This document shows positions 11,414 to 21,962 of a DNA stretch of 64,000 nucleotides, piece after piece (positions within the stretch are counted from its first letter, which is position 1; each line of letters opens with the position of its first letter). The translations under genes were made by a program, and so were the position numbers. This DNA is from Erwinia oleae (GTDB lineage: Bacteria; Pseudomonadota; Gammaproteobacteria; Enterobacterales; Enterobacteriaceae), in contig NZ_JNVB01000010.1 in assembly GCF_000770305.1 (NCBI RefSeq), positions 1 to 64,000 on the forward strand, written 5' to 3'. The notes under the pieces were generated by a model. The model was not told the DNA's origin and searched no databases. It saw nothing but the letters and a program-made list of their open reading frames with translations.

Positions 11414-13852
11414 ATGTCACAAGATCCATTTAAGGAACGGGAAGCGGAAAAATACGACAACCCCATTCCCAGTCGTGAATTTATCCTTTCCCATCTTGAT
11501 AAACGTGAAAAACCGGCCAGCCGCGAAGAGCTGGCCGAAGAGCTGTCCATCTCTGATGAAGAGCAGATTGAAGCACTGCGGCGTCGCCTGCGCGCGATGG
11601 AGCGCGATGGACAGTTAGTCTTTACTCGCCGCCAGTGCTATGCGCTGCCGGAGCGCCTCGATCTGCTGCGCGGTAAAGTTATCGGCCATCGCGACGGTTT
11701 CGGCTTTTTACGCATCGAAGGCAGCAAAGACGATCTTTACCTCTCTGCCGAGCAGATGAAAATGTGTATGCATGGTGACGTGATCCTGGCGCAGGCAATG
11801 GGCGCCGATCGCAAGGGCCGCCGCGAGGCGCGCGTGGTTCGCGTGCTGGAGCCGCGTAACAATCAAATCGTTGGTCGCTACTTTACCGAGGCGGGCGTTG
11901 GCTTCGTGGTGCCGGACGATGGTCGTCTCAGCTTCGATATTCTCATTCCGCCCGAGTCGCTGATGAATGCCCGCATGGGCTCTGTGGTGGTGGTCGAGCT
12001 GACCCAGCGTCCTACCCGCCGCAGCAAAGCCGTCGGTAACATTATCGAAGTGCTGGGCGACAATATGGGCACCGGCATGGCCGTTGAGATGGCGCTGCGC
12101 ACCCATGATATTCCGCATAGCTGGCCGCCGGAGCTTGAGCAGCAGATCGCTAAGCTGAAAGAAGAGGTGCCGGAAGAGGCGAAAGCAGGGCGCGTGGATC
12201 TGCGCGATCTCCCGCTGGTGACCATTGACGGCGAAGACGCTCGCGACTTTGACGATGCCGTTTTCTGTGAAAGAAAACGCGGCGGCGGCTGGCGTCTGTG
12301 GGTGGCCATTGCCGATGTCAGTTACTATGTGCGTCCCGGCACGCCGCTGGATGACGAAGCGGTGAACCGCGGCACCTCGGTCTACTTCCCCTCTCAGGTT
12401 GTGCCGATGCTGCCTGAAGTGCTCTCCAACGGCCTGTGCTCGCTCAATCCGCAGGTGGATCGCCTGTGTATGGTATGCGAAATGACCATCTCCGCTACCG
12501 GCAAACTCACCGGCTACAAGCACTATGAAGCGGTAATGAACTCCTGGGCGCGCCTGACCTATAACAAAGTGTGGAGCATTCTCCAGGGCGATCAGGCGCT
12601 GCGCGAACAGTATCAGCCGCTGGTGAAAGATCTCGAAGAGCTGCACCGTATGTATCTGGTGCTGGATAAGGCGCGCGAGCAACGCGGCGGCATCTCGTTT
12701 GAAACGGAAGAGGCGAAGTTTATTTTTAATGCCGAACGCCGTATCGAGCGCGTGGAACAGGTTTCTCGCAACGACGCCCATAAGCTGATCGAAGAGTGCA
12801 TGATCCTTGCCAACATCGCTTCTGCGCGCTATGTCGAGAAAAACAACGAACCGGCGCTGTTCCGCGATCACGATCGTCCGAGCGAAGAGAACGTAAAAAG
12901 CTTCCGTTCCGTGTTGAACGAGCTGGGCCTGTCGCTGGGCGGCGGCGCCAAACCGCATCCGCTGGATTACGCGGAGCTGCTGACGCAGATTGCGCATCGG
13001 CCCGATCATGAAATGCTGCAAACCATGCTGCTGCGCTCGATGAAACAGGCGGTTTACGATCCAGAAAACCGCGGCCATTTTGGCCTGGCGCTGGCGTCCT
13101 ATGCGCACTTCACCTCGCCGATCCGCCGCTATCCCGATCTGCTGCTGCATCGCGCCATCAAATATCTGCTGGCGAAAGAGAACGGGACGCTGAAGGGCGA
13201 AACCACGCCGGGCGGCGGCTGGCACTACGATCTGCAACAGATGTTGCAACTGGGTCAGCACTGCTCTCTGACCGAACGGCGCGCGGATGAAGCCACCCGC
13301 GACGTTGCCGACTGGCTGAAGTGCGACTTTATGCAGGACCAGGTGGGCGAAACCTTCAGCGGCGTCATCTCCAGCGTCACCGGTTTCGGTTTCTTCGTGC
13401 GCCTGACCGATCTGTTTATTGACGGACTGGTTCACGTCTCCACGCTGGATAACGATTACTACCGCTTCGACGCGGTGGGTCAGCGGCTGGTGGGCGAGTC
13501 CGGCGGCAAGTCCTGGCGCCTGGGCGACGCGGTAGAAGTGCGTGTCGAGGCCGTGCACATGGAAGAGCGCAAAATCGATTTCGCGCTGATTTCAGGCGGA
13601 CGCAGGCCGCGTAGCGAAGGCAAGACCGAGCGCGAACGGACGAAGAGAGGCGCCGCAGCGCCAAACAGCGGCAGACGCCGTCGCGAGCAGCGCAAAGGGA
13701 AAAACTTCGAACCTGACAGCGCGTTTCGCGCGCCGAAAGAGAAAGAAAATGCGACCGCCGGACGGCCCGAAAAAACCAAAAAGCCGTCGGACAAAACCCG
13801 CAAAATTGCGCAGGCCACGCGTTCGAAGCGTGCTGCGAAGAAAGCTGAATAA
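11414..13852 (+). CDS. rnr: exoribonuclease R
   Basis: RNase R is a processive 3'-5' exoribonuclease that degrades structured RNA and helps trans-translation. The start is ATG 11414 (812 residues; E. coli 813), preceded by CGGAGGAA; the frame is open further upstream into nsrR but that part is not conserved. Domains in order: N-terminal HTH (about 20-90), cold-shock domains (about 90-250), RNB catalytic domain with [15 protein letters not shown] metal-binding aspartates (about 270-285), S1 domain (about 640-725), and a Lys/Arg-rich tail (about 730-812). Confidence 0.96.
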   Translation: MSQDPFKEREAEKYDNPIPSREFILSHLDKREKPASREELAEELSISDEEQIEALRRRLRAMERDGQLVFTRRQCYALPERLDLLRGKVIGHRDGFGFLRIEGSKDDLYLSAEQMKMCMHGDVILAQAMGADRKGRREARVVRVLEPRNNQIVGRYFTEAGVGFVVPDDGRLSFDILIPPESLMNARMGSVVVVELTQRPTRRSKAVGNIIEVLGDNMGTGMAVEMALRTHDIPHSWPPELEQQIAKLKEEVPEEAKAGRVDLRDLPLVTIDGEDARDFDDAVFCERKRGGGWRLWVAIADVSYYVRPGTPLDDEAVNRGTSVYFPSQVVPMLPEVLSNGLCSLNPQVDRLCMVCEMTISATGKLTGYKHYEAVMNSWARLTYNKVWSILQGDQALREQYQPLVKDLEELHRMYLVLDKAREQRGGISFETEEAKFIFNAERRIERVEQVSRNDAHKLIEECMILANIASARYVEKNNEPALFRDHDRPSEENVKSFRSVLNELGLSLGGGAKPHPLDYAELLTQIAHRPDHEMLQTMLLRSMKQAVYDPENRGHFGLALASYAHFTSPIRRYPDLLLHRAIKYLLAKENGTLKGETTPGGGWHYDLQQMLQLGQHCSLTERRADEATRDVADWLKCDFMQDQVGETFSGVISSVTGFGFFVRLTDLFIDGLVHVSTLDNDYYRFDAVGQRLVGESGGKSWRLGDAVEVRVEAVHMEERKIDFALISGGRRPRSEGKTERERTKRGAAAPNSGRRRREQRKGKNFEPDSAFRAPKEKENATAGRPEKTKKPSDKTRKIAQATRSKRAAKKAE

Positions 13853-13876
13853 GCGATAATTTGTTGAGTAACGTGA

Positions 13877-14611
13877 ATGAGTGAAATTGTTTTTGGCATC
13901 CATGCTGTACAGGCGCTGCTGGAGCGCGATCCGCAGCGCTTTCAGGAAGTTTTTATTCTGAAAGGGCGCGACGATCGTCGCCTGCAACCGCTGGTGAAAG
14001 CGCTGGAAGCGCAGGGGCTGGTGATTCAGATCGCCAGCCGTCAGTGGCTGGACAGCCAGGCAGAAGGCGCGGTGCATCAGGGGATCGTGGCGCGCGTTAA
14101 GCCGGGCCGTCAGTATCAGGAGGCGGATCTTCCTGACCTGCTGGAGAGTCTGGATTCGCCGTTTTTACTGATCCTTGATGGCGTCACCGATCCGCATAAC
14201 CTCGGCGCCTGCCTGCGCAGCGCCGATGCGGCGGGCGTGCATGCGGTAATTGTGCCGCGCGATCGATCGGCCACCCTGAACGCTACGGCGAAGAAAGTGG
14301 CCAGCGGCGCGGCGGAAAACGTGCCGCTGATCCGCGTGACCAATCTGGCGCGCACCATGCGCGTGCTTCAGGAAGCGAATGTCTGGCTGGTGGGCACCGC
14401 AGGCGAAGCGGATCACTCCCTGTTTCAGAGCAAAATGACCGGCCCGATGGCACTGGTGATGGGCGCAGAAGGCGAAGGCATGCGCCGCCTGACGCGCGAG
14501 CACTGCGACGAGCTGATCAGCATACCGATGGCGGGCAGCGTCTCTTCGCTGAATGTATCGGTAGCAACCGGCATCTGCCTGTTTGAAGCCGTGCGTCAGC
14601 GACGCGGTTAA
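13877..14611 (+). CDS. rlmB: 23S rRNA (guanosine-2'-O-)-methyltransferase RlmB
   Basis: RlmB methylates Gm2251 in the peptidyl-transferase loop of 23S rRNA. The 244-residue SPOUT enzyme has an N-terminal substrate-binding domain (1-75) and the SpoU motifs [27 protein letters not shown] and [15 protein letters not shown]. It lies 24 bp after rnr, the normal rnr-rlmB operon. Confidence 0.96.
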   Translation: MSEIVFGIHAVQALLERDPQRFQEVFILKGRDDRRLQPLVKALEAQGLVIQIASRQWLDSQAEGAVHQGIVARVKPGRQYQEADLPDLLESLDSPFLLILDGVTDPHNLGACLRSADAAGVHAVIVPRDRSATLNATAKKVASGAAENVPLIRVTNLARTMRVLQEANVWLVGTAGEADHSLFQSKMTGPMALVMGAEGEGMRRLTREHCDELISIPMAGSVSSLNVSVATGICLFEAVRQRRG

Positions 14612-14633
14612 ACGCTAACAACGGCAGCGCCAG

Positions 14634-14957
14634 CTACGGCTGCGCGCCGCCGTTTGCTGTTGCGTAAAGCACCGCCGTTGCGTACCAGACGCCAGGGATA
14701 ACGGTTTCGCTGACCAGCTGCACCACATAATAGTTCGCGCCCGCCTCATTCGCCTTCGCCTCAATCGCTCGCTGGGCATCATCCGGTGAACCGCGCTCCT
14801 GCACGCTGATGCTGCCCAGACGCGTCAGCCCGCCCGTTTGCGCGCGCGTGATTTCCTGTGCCTGAGCGGTCGGCGCGGGCGCGGGCTGCGGCGTGTTAGC
14901 AAACAGGCTACAGCCCGCAAGCAGAAGTGTGACGATCAAGGGAACAAAGCGGCGCAT
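14634..14957 (-). CDS. bsmA: BsmA-like biofilm/peroxide-resistance lipoprotein (DUF1471)
   Basis: The 107-residue product begins with a lipoprotein signal ending in the lipobox LLAGC (Cys16), followed by an Ala/Pro-rich stretch and a DUF1471 (YhcN) domain with GSISVQERGSPDDAQ and GANYYVVQ. E. coli bsmA (yjfO) encodes the same type of protein at this locus next to yjfP and affects biofilm formation and stress survival. Transcribed towards rlmB; only 22 bp separates the stops. Confidence 0.8.
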   Translation of the reverse strand: MRRFVPLIVTLLLAGCSLFANTPQPAPAPTAQAQEITRAQTGGLTRLGSISVQERGSPDDAQRAIEAKANEAGANYYVVQLVSETVIPGVWYATAVLYATANGGAQP

Positions 14958-15011
14958 GATGTGGCCTTTTAACAGGGATGGCCTTTAAGTGTAAGCCATC
15001 CCTGCGGGATT

Positions 15012-16946
15012 TCAGGCTTTGACGGTAAAGATGCTGACCAGTTGCGTCAAATGGTGACCTTTTCGACTCAGTTCATGAGCGGTTTGCCCGGAAGCGGCCA
15101 CCAGTTCGGTGCTCTGATGCGTGGCCTGTCCGATATGCGTCATCGCCTGATTCACCTGGCCAATACCGGCAGCCTGCTCTTTTGAGGCCACGTCGATTTC
15201 ACTCATCAGCGTTTTTACCTGCTCGATGCGTCCAGTGATCTCCGCCATTGCCTGCTGTGTCTGCTCAGAGAGCGTGTAGCCCTGCACGATTTGACCAAGC
15301 GAGTTATCGATGAGCGTATTGATCTCTTTCGCCGCCTGCGCGCTGCGCTGCGCCAGCGCACGCACTTCCGCCGCCACTACGGCAAAGCCTTTGCCATGTT
15401 CTCCGGCGCGGGCGGCTTCGACCGCAGCGTTAAGCGCCAGAATATTGGTCTGGAAAGCGATAGATTCGATAACCTGAGTGATATCCGCAATATTTTGTGA
15501 GGCGCTTTTGATGTCCGTCATCGTCATTACCGAGCGCGAAACGGTTTCACCTCCATGCTGAACCGCCGTGGCGGCCTCGCCGACCAGCATCAGCGCCTGT
15601 GTGACGTTAGCGGCATTTTGCGCAACGGTCGCGCTGATCTCTTCCATGCTGGCCGAGGTTTGCTCAACGCTGCTGGCCTGGCGTGAAATCTGTTCGCTGA
15701 TGTTCTCGCTACCCAGCGCAATGGCATCCGTGCCGCTGCTTATCTCCTGCGCGGCGCCGCGAACCTGAAAAACCACGCGCTCCAGACCGTCGCCAATACC
15801 ATTAATGGCGGTAATCAACTGGCCTACTTCATCATGACGCGTTGTTTCCAGCGTAGCCAGCAGGTTACCTGATGAGTAGTGGCGCGCCAGCTCAATGACC
15901 TGCTGCAACGGCCTGCTGAGCCAGCGGCGGGTGGTAATGGCAAAGGTGAGGGCGAACAGCACCACCAGCGCGGCGCCAATCAGCAGAAACAGATTACGGA
16001 TATGGTTAATGGGCGCCAGCAGACTGGCCTTGTCCACCTCACCGATGATCACCCAGTTCCAGCCTGGTAACCGTTGCCAGGTGATAATCTGCGCGTGGTC
16101 ATCCTCTTCCTGTAACTCTTCTGCACCGTTCGTCTGCGTCAGTAGCCGCGCCTGAAAGTCAGCGGGCCAGTCAGGCTGTTTGCCTTCGAGCGTGGGATGA
16201 AAAATAAACTGGCCGTGCGTTTTGCCGGGCGCGCTGCTCAACACAGAGAAGCGTCCGCTATCGCCCAGTTTTCGGCTTAAAACTTTATCCCGAATAAGCG
16301 CATACTGTTTGGTGATGTCCACGCCAACGAACAGGATGCCGATTACCTTGCCGCTGCTGTCTTTAACGGGTTGATACTGGGTGATATAGCGTTTGCCAAA
16401 CAGCATCGTCACGCCCTGATAGGCGTCGCCGTTCAGCGCCAGCTTCCAGACCGGACCGCCGCGGTCAAGGCGCGTGCCGACAGCGCGCTCGCCGTTCTCG
16501 GTACGCAGCGAAGTGGAAATACGCAGGAAATCATCACCGGTGCGTACAAAAATGGTTGAGATGGCGCCGGTACGCTGTTGGAAGTCGTCCACCATCACCT
16601 GATCAAGGTTCAACGTCTTCAGGCCCGCACGCAGCGTACCTACCTGTTCAGTGCCAACGGTGATTGGCTGCGTATTATCCAGTGAGAAGCGCTTGGGAAG
16701 GAAGCTTTGAAGCAGCATCATATAGTTCGCGACTTCTTCGCCCAGCGTACTGTTAAACATGCTGGCCATATCACTGATGCCGCTGACCTGATTTTCCATG
16801 TTCTGTCGGGTCAGACTCTCCATCTGGCGCGATGCATTATGCGTCAGGGCCAGCGTCAGGATCAGAAACAGCACGGCCACCGTGGCAGAGGCAATCGCCG
16901 ACAGCTTGACGCCAAGGCTCCAGCGGCCCAATGAGAAGTGTTTCAT
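15012..16946 (-). CDS. methyl-accepting chemotaxis protein with double-Cache periplasmic sensor
   Basis: A 644-residue transmembrane chemoreceptor. Visible layout: TM1 (about 13-36), a large periplasmic region (about 37-315) resembling the Cache_3-Cache_2 fusion type, TM2 (about 318-340), HAMP (about 341-395) and a cytoplasmic signalling coiled coil with the canonical hairpin tip [19 protein letters not shown] and [19 protein letters not shown]. There is no C-terminal NWETF-type CheR/CheB tether. The ligand cannot be inferred. It sits between bsmA and yjfP, which are adjacent in E. coli, so it is an insertion relative to that order. A sigma-28 promoter lies upstream. Confidence 0.9.
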   Translation of the reverse strand: MKHFSLGRWSLGVKLSAIASATVAVLFLILTLALTHNASRQMESLTRQNMENQVSGISDMASMFNSTLGEEVANYMMLLQSFLPKRFSLDNTQPITVGTEQVGTLRAGLKTLNLDQVMVDDFQQRTGAISTIFVRTGDDFLRISTSLRTENGERAVGTRLDRGGPVWKLALNGDAYQGVTMLFGKRYITQYQPVKDSSGKVIGILFVGVDITKQYALIRDKVLSRKLGDSGRFSVLSSAPGKTHGQFIFHPTLEGKQPDWPADFQARLLTQTNGAEELQEEDDHAQIITWQRLPGWNWVIIGEVDKASLLAPINHIRNLFLLIGAALVVLFALTFAITTRRWLSRPLQQVIELARHYSSGNLLATLETTRHDEVGQLITAINGIGDGLERVVFQVRGAAQEISSGTDAIALGSENISEQISRQASSVEQTSASMEEISATVAQNAANVTQALMLVGEAATAVQHGGETVSRSVMTMTDIKSASQNIADITQVIESIAFQTNILALNAAVEAARAGEHGKGFAVVAAEVRALAQRSAQAAKEINTLIDNSLGQIVQGYTLSEQTQQAMAEITGRIEQVKTLMSEIDVASKEQAAGIGQVNQAMTHIGQATHQSTELVAASGQTAHELSRKGHHLTQLVSIFTVKA

Positions 16947-16983
16947 AGGTTAGCCTGTAAAGGATGAAAGTGGGTTGTAACGG

Positions 16984-17010
16984 TTAACGGCAATTTTCGT
17001 AAAAAATTTA
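16984..17010 (-). promoter_or_regulatory. FliA (sigma-28) promoter for the double-Cache chemoreceptor
   Basis: Read on the minus strand: TAAA, a 15-bp spacer, then GCCGTTAA. The flagellar class-3 consensus is TAAA-N15-GCCGATAA, so this matches 11 of 12 positions with exact spacing, 38 bp before the start codon. Confidence 0.8.
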
Positions 17011-17064
17011 GTGTGGCAGGTTGTAAATGCGATAATTTTGCGATGCTTTTTAAAGGAGCGTTCC

Positions 17065-17814
17065 ATGATTGAAGTCAGTACAGAAATTTTTGCCGGTATC
17101 GAATGCCTGCACGCCGCGCCAGCCGCAAAACGACACGCGCCGTTGCCGACCGTTGTTTTCTGGCACGGCTTTACCTCGTCGAAAGAGGTGTACGCCTGGG
17201 CCGCAGTCGGGCTGGCCAACGCGGGCTTTCGCGTGGTGATGCCGGATGCCGATCAGCACGGCTCTCGTTACGGCGGCGATGCTGATTACCGGCTCGGTTG
17301 TTTATGGGAGATCCTCAGGCAAAATATTGACGAAACGCCCCTGCTCGAAACGGCCCTTCGTCAGCAAGCGCTGGTGGAAGGGGGACGATTCGCGGTGGCA
17401 GGCGCCTCAATGGGCGGGATGACGGCGCTGGGCGCCATGGCGCGCAATCCGCAGATCGCCAGCGTCGCCTGCATGATGGGATCGGGCTATTTTATGTCGC
17501 TCTCACAGACGCTGTTTCCTCCGCTGACGCAAAAAACGCCCGATGAAAAAACAGCGTTCGAAGCACGCACGGCGCCGCTGGCTGACTACGAGGTCAGCCA
17601 TCAGTTGGCGAAAATCGCCGACAGGCCGCTGCTGATATGGCACGGTGAGGCGGATGAGGTGGTGCCGGTGGCAGAAAGCGTCCGGCTGGAAAACGCGATG
17701 CGCGAAGCGAACCTGAACCAACAGCTCACTTTTATTACTGAAAAGGGTGTTGGACATCGTATTACGCCACCGGCGCTGGATACGCTGGTGGCGTTTTTCC
17801 GGCATCATTTATGA
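17065..17814 (+). CDS. yjfP: YjfP-type alpha/beta-hydrolase (esterase)
   Basis: The start is ATG 17065 (MIEVSTEIFAG), with AAAGGAG at 17052-17058, giving 249 residues as in E. coli YjfP. The alpha/beta-hydrolase triad is visible: nucleophile in AGASMGG, acid in WHGEADEVVP and His in KGVGHRITP. E. coli YjfP has carboxylesterase activity; its natural substrate is not known. It is transcribed divergently from the chemoreceptor gene. Confidence 0.88.
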   Translation: MIEVSTEIFAGIECLHAAPAAKRHAPLPTVVFWHGFTSSKEVYAWAAVGLANAGFRVVMPDADQHGSRYGGDADYRLGCLWEILRQNIDETPLLETALRQQALVEGGRFAVAGASMGGMTALGAMARNPQIASVACMMGSGYFMSLSQTLFPPLTQKTPDEKTAFEARTAPLADYEVSHQLAKIADRPLLIWHGEADEVVPVAESVRLENAMREANLNQQLTFITEKGVGHRITPPALDTLVAFFRHHL

Positions 17815-17818
17815 CCTG

Positions 17819-18013
17819 TTAAAGTCGTTCCGCTGTCGCCGGAACGCCGGGTGAGGCTGCTTCCGTCGGAGAGACGAGCCGGTTGATATAGACGTAGCTG
17901 TTCGCCGCTTTGCTGGTGTAGCTTTTCACCTGTTGCGCGCAGCCAGTTGTACTGGCAAAGGCGGATGTGGAAAGTTCGATCCCGAGTAAGAGGGCGATTG
18001 CGATGGTTTTCAT
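17819..18013 (-). CDS. small secreted protein, 64 residues, unrecognised
   Basis: The start is the ATG whose complement is 18011-18013 (MKTIAIALLL), with GGAG seven bases upstream; an in-frame ATG five codons earlier lacks a ribosome site. Residues 1-20 look like a Sec signal peptide ending AFA. The predicted mature part is 44 residues with a single Cys and SYVYINRLVSPTE. I do not recognise the family. E. coli has small secreted DUF1471 proteins in this neighbourhood, but this sequence does not clearly match them. The gene ends 4 bp from the yjfP stop. Confidence 0.55.
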   Translation of the reverse strand: MKTIAIALLLGIELSTSAFASTTGCAQQVKSYTSKAANSYVYINRLVSPTEAASPGVPATAERL

Positions 18014-18231
18014 GCGATAACTCCACAATCTGGCTGGCGCTTTCGGCGGCGCCGGGACATAACCTGTTAAGCTTAGCGCGCCTGTAATAAAAAGGTATTA
18101 GTAATTCTTGCTTTTTAATGGTTGTTGCCGGGCCTGTTTCTTTAACTGTTTGATATCTGAAAATAAGCAGCGCGTTCTCCGGCTGTGATTTTTCATCACC
18201 TGACTAATTTATCTTTTGCCGCGACTTTGCC

Positions 18232-18260
18232 TTGAGTTTCCGGCACTCCGCCAGTATTAT
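18232..18260 (+). promoter_or_regulatory. promoter of the rpsF-priB-rpsR-rplI operon
   Basis: TTGAGT (18232-18237), 17-bp spacer, TATTAT (18255-18260). The predicted start near 18267 gives a leader of about 114 nt. The rest of the 18014-18231 gap is AT-rich and shows no gene. Confidence 0.65.
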
Positions 18261-18288
18261 TACGCGTCAATTTTTCAGCCGTAATCTC

Positions 18289-18770
<482 letters not shown>

Positions 18771-18776
18771 TTGACC

Positions 18777-19326
<550 letters not shown>

Positions 19327-19364
19327 CGGCTGTTGTCCATTAACGACTTTAAGAGGATAAGGTA

Positions 19365-19817
19365 ATGCAAGTTATTCTGCTTGATAAAGTAGCAAACCTG
19401 GGCACTCTGGGCGATCAGGTTAATGTTAAAGCGGGCTATGCTCGTAACTTCCTGGTACCACAGGGCAAAGCTGTTCCTGCTACTAAGAAAAACGTTGAGT
19501 TCTTCGAAGCACGTCGCGCAGAGCTGGAAGCCAAACTGGCTGACACTCAGGCTGCGGCAAATGCACGCGCTGAGAAAATCAACGCGCTGGGCAACGTTAC
19601 CATCACCACCAAATCCGGTGACGGCGGTAAACTGTTCGGTTCCATCGGTACTCGCGACATCGCTGACGCTGTAACAGCGGCTGGCGTTGAAGTGAGCAAA
19701 AGCGAAGTTCGCCTGCCAAACGGCGTTCTGCGTACTACCGGTGAGCACGAAGTGGACTTCCAGGTTCACAGCGAAGTCTTCGCTAAACTGGTTGTCAACA
19801 TCGTTGCTGAAGCTTAA
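19365..19817 (+). CDS. rplI: 50S ribosomal protein L9
   Basis: L9 (150 residues) has the N-terminal RNA-binding domain ([32 protein letters not shown]), a long connecting helix and a C-terminal domain. Last gene of the operon, followed by a strong terminator. Confidence 0.99.
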   Translation: MQVILLDKVANLGTLGDQVNVKAGYARNFLVPQGKAVPATKKNVEFFEARRAELEAKLADTQAAANARAEKINALGNVTITTKSGDGGKLFGSIGTRDIADAVTAAGVEVSKSEVRLPNGVLRTTGEHEVDFQVHSEVFAKLVVNIVAEA

Positions 19818-19840
19818 CAGGCTTCAGGTAACGCATAAAA

Positions 19841-19866
19841 AACGCCGGCCTCGCGCCGGCGTTTTT
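19841..19866 (+). terminator. terminator of the rpsF-rplI operon
   Basis: CGCCGGC / GCCGGCG stem, CTCGC loop, TTTTT tail, 24 bases after the rplI stop; A residues on the 5' side extend the stem. Confidence 0.93.
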
Positions 19867-19888
19867 GTTTTTGTCGATCGCCGTAACT

Positions 19889-20428
19889 CTACTGCGCGCG
19901 AAGAAACGTACCATCCGGCTGACGCGTAAATAACACCTCCGCACCTGCGCTCTCCACGGTCAGGCCGGTAATCACACCCTGCGCATTTTGACGAATTTTC
20001 ACCGTCTGGCCGGTTTGCAGATTGCTCAGCGGCTTGTCATTGCCTTCCACCTGCGCCATTGCAAATACGTCATTAACCGGCAACCCATTGTCGCGGAAAA
20101 GCTGCGCAAGGGTCTGGCCTGATGCGACCTGATAATCTCGCCATGCGCCCTGAGAGTCCGGGGTGGCGGCAGGCGCCGCTTTCCCGGGCTGTTCGCCGAC
20201 AATCTCAGCCTGCATTGGCGGCGCGTTATTAGCGAGCGGCTTATCCGGCTGCCGCTGAGTTTGCTGCTGCGGCGCGGAGGACGGCCAGAGGAAGGCCAGC
20301 AGCACCACCAGCACGGCAACAATGATGGCGCGGCGGTGAAAGGGCGGCAGCGGATCCATCCAGCGCACCGATTCCGGCAGATGCCAGATCCGCTTGAAGA
20401 ACTGTAGTGCTGGAGACGTGTTGGGCAT
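19889..20428 (-). CDS. ytfB: YtfB, OapA-family cell-division-associated protein
   Basis: The start is the ATG complementary to 20426-20428 (MPNTSPALQFFKRIWHLPE), placed by a perfect AGGAGG eight bases upstream and by likeness to E. coli YtfB; a 39-codon open extension upstream is not conserved. The 179-residue protein has a cytoplasmic N-terminus with the MDPLPPFHRR motif, one membrane segment (about 33-51), a Pro/Gln-rich linker and a LysM-like OapA domain (about 100-179). E. coli YtfB localises to the septum and binds glycans. It converges on rplI. Confidence 0.9.
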   Translation of the reverse strand: MPNTSPALQFFKRIWHLPESVRWMDPLPPFHRRAIIVAVLVVLLAFLWPSSAPQQQTQRQPDKPLANNAPPMQAEIVGEQPGKAAPAATPDSQGAWRDYQVASGQTLAQLFRDNGLPVNDVFAMAQVEGNDKPLSNLQTGQTVKIRQNAQGVITGLTVESAGAEVLFTRQPDGTFLRAQ

Positions 20429-20720
20429 GGTGTCGTCCTCCTGGCGCGACTCTCGCGTAAATAGTGTGCATTTCGTCATCCGACGTAAAACGTCGTTGAG
20501 CGAAAGCGGCTGGCTTTTCCTTCGCCTGCGGGCAGGATGGCCCATATTGACCTCAAATATAGCTGATAACGCGTTGTCCGTACGGAGTTTATTCCGTTTG
20601 TGAGATGCTCATATTGTTTACTTTTCAGCGGGGAAAGTCACCTGAAGACGATGAAATTTTACGGCCGTTGCCTGCGCTGTTATGCTTCGTCTTCATTTTT
20701 CTATTATGAAAGGAAAACTC

Positions 20721-21341
20721 ATGTCCACTCCTTCTTTTGACAGTGTAGAAGCGCAGGCGAGCTACGGAATCGGTTTACAGGTTGGTCAGCAGCTGCTGGA
20801 GTCCGGCCTTCAGGGCCTGGAACCTGAGGCGCTGTTGGCCGGTTTGCGTGACGCACTGGAAGGGAATGCGCCAGCGGTGCCGGTCGACGTTGTGCATCGT
20901 GCGCTGCGTGAAGTCCATGAGCGCGCCGACAGCGTCCGTCGTGAGCGTCAGCAGGCGATGGCGGCGGAAGGGCAAACCTATCTGGAAGAGAACGCGAAAC
21001 GCGACGGCGTAAGCAGCACTGAGTCAGGCCTTCAGTTCAGCGTGCTGAAGCAGGGCGAGGGTGCTATCCCTTCACGTCAGGATCGCGTACGCGTTCACTA
21101 TACCGGCAAACTGATTGACGGCTCTGTCTTTGACAGCTCCGTTCAGCGCGGCGAACCCGCAGAGTTTCCGGTAAGCGGCGTTATTCCTGGCTGGATCGAG
21201 GCGCTGACGCTGATGCCGGTTGGTTCCAAATGGGAACTGGTTATCCCACAAAATCTGGCCTACGGCGAGCGCGGTGCTGGCGCATCCATTCCGCCTTTCA
21301 GTACGCTAATATTTGAAGTTGAACTGTTGGAAATTCTGTAA
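20721..21341 (+). CDS. fklB: FKBP-type peptidyl-prolyl isomerase FklB (FKBP22)
   Basis: FklB is a dimeric PPIase. The start is ATG 20721 ([18 protein letters not shown]) after AAGGAAA, giving 206 residues as in E. coli. The N-terminal helical dimerisation domain (1-95) is followed by the FKBP domain with [27 protein letters not shown] and [12 protein letters not shown]. Confidence 0.96.
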   Translation: MSTPSFDSVEAQASYGIGLQVGQQLLESGLQGLEPEALLAGLRDALEGNAPAVPVDVVHRALREVHERADSVRRERQQAMAAEGQTYLEENAKRDGVSSTESGLQFSVLKQGEGAIPSRQDRVRVHYTGKLIDGSVFDSSVQRGEPAEFPVSGVIPGWIEALTLMPVGSKWELVIPQNLAYGERGAGASIPPFSTLIFEVELLEIL

Positions 21342-21378
21342 GTATTAAGCGTGGGATGACATTATTACTCGCTTAACA

Positions 21379-21410
21379 GGCCAGTGTGCTCTCCGCCGCT
21401 GGCTTTTTAT
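21379..21410 (+). terminator. candidate fklB terminator
   Basis: GCCAG / CTGGC stem with a 14-nt loop followed by TTTTTAT, 38 bases after the fklB stop. Confidence 0.55.
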
Positions 21411-21543
21411 CAAAAAAAATAATATTCATATGAAGTTTATTTCATTTTTTATGTAAAAAATGTTCAGATCTCTCTTTCCAGAATGCGCTGATAGTTGACT
21501 GTTTTTAACCGTTAATAATTAAAAAAAATCAATAAATTACTAT

Positions 21544-21573
21544 TTGATTTCCAGTAAACAGAAGGTGTAATAT
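21544..21573 (+). promoter_or_regulatory. candidate promoter of the microcin-like gene
   Basis: TTGATT (21544-21549), 18-bp spacer, TAATAT (21568-21573) in a very AT-rich stretch (21410-21620) that contrasts with the GC-rich flanks. Confidence 0.5.
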
Positions 21574-21624
21574 TAATTGGCTTTAATGATTAAGGCGAAT
21601 AACAATATATGGAGAATATAAAAA

Positions 21625-21876
21625 ATGCGTGAGCTTAATACTAAAGAAATTTCCCACGTTTCAGGCGCAGGTTTTTTTGGTGATATTGGTGAGCAGATGG
21701 GTAAAGCAATTGGTAACGCTGTTAGCGAAGCGGTAGCTGAGTCAGCCAGCCTGCTGGGAAAAGGGATTGGCAACATCCTTGATTTTAATATCATTGGCGC
21801 CATTAACGACATGGCTCAGGGTATTCGCGGTATCGTTGATTGGGCAAAAAGCCTGAAAGCGGGTAAAGCTCAATAA
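21625..21876 (+). CDS. microcin/class II bacteriocin-like precursor peptide
   Basis: An 83-residue peptide with GGAG ribosome site ten bases upstream. Residues 1-15 (MRELNTKEISHVSGA) have the features of a double-glycine-type leader: Leu4, Glu8, Val12, Ser13 and Gly14 fall at the same positions as in the colicin V (microcin V) leader MRTLTLNELDSVSGG, except that the last residue is Ala. The predicted core (about 16-83) is rich in Gly, Ala and Ile with repeated small-xxx-small spacing (GKAIGNAVSEAVAESA, GKGIGNI), as in membrane-active class II bacteriocins. No CvaA/CvaB-like exporter and no obvious immunity gene lie nearby. It could instead be a non-toxic leader-bearing peptide. Confidence 0.65.
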   Translation: MRELNTKEISHVSGAGFFGDIGEQMGKAIGNAVSEAVAESASLLGKGIGNILDFNIIGAINDMAQGIRGIVDWAKSLKAGKAQ

Positions 21877-21900
21877 ACTGTTCTGTCCCCTCTGGATACA

Positions 21901-21930
21901 AACCAGCTCTGACTTTAAAGCTGGTTTGTT
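21901..21930 (+). terminator. terminator after the microcin-like gene
   Basis: AACCAGCT / AGCTGGTT 8-bp stem (21901-21926) with a TTGTTATT tail. Confidence 0.7.
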
Positions 21931-21962
21931 ATTGCAAAGCGGAAGGCAATTACGTCCTCTTC

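Noticed and set aside
11708-13558. 616-codon open frame antisense to rnr
   Set aside because: It mirrors the GC-rich codon bias of rnr, has no ribosome site and low-complexity His/Arg/Ala content; rnr itself is certain.
20429-20545. 39-codon upstream extension of ytfB
   Set aside because: The internal ATG has a perfect AGGAGG and matches the E. coli start.
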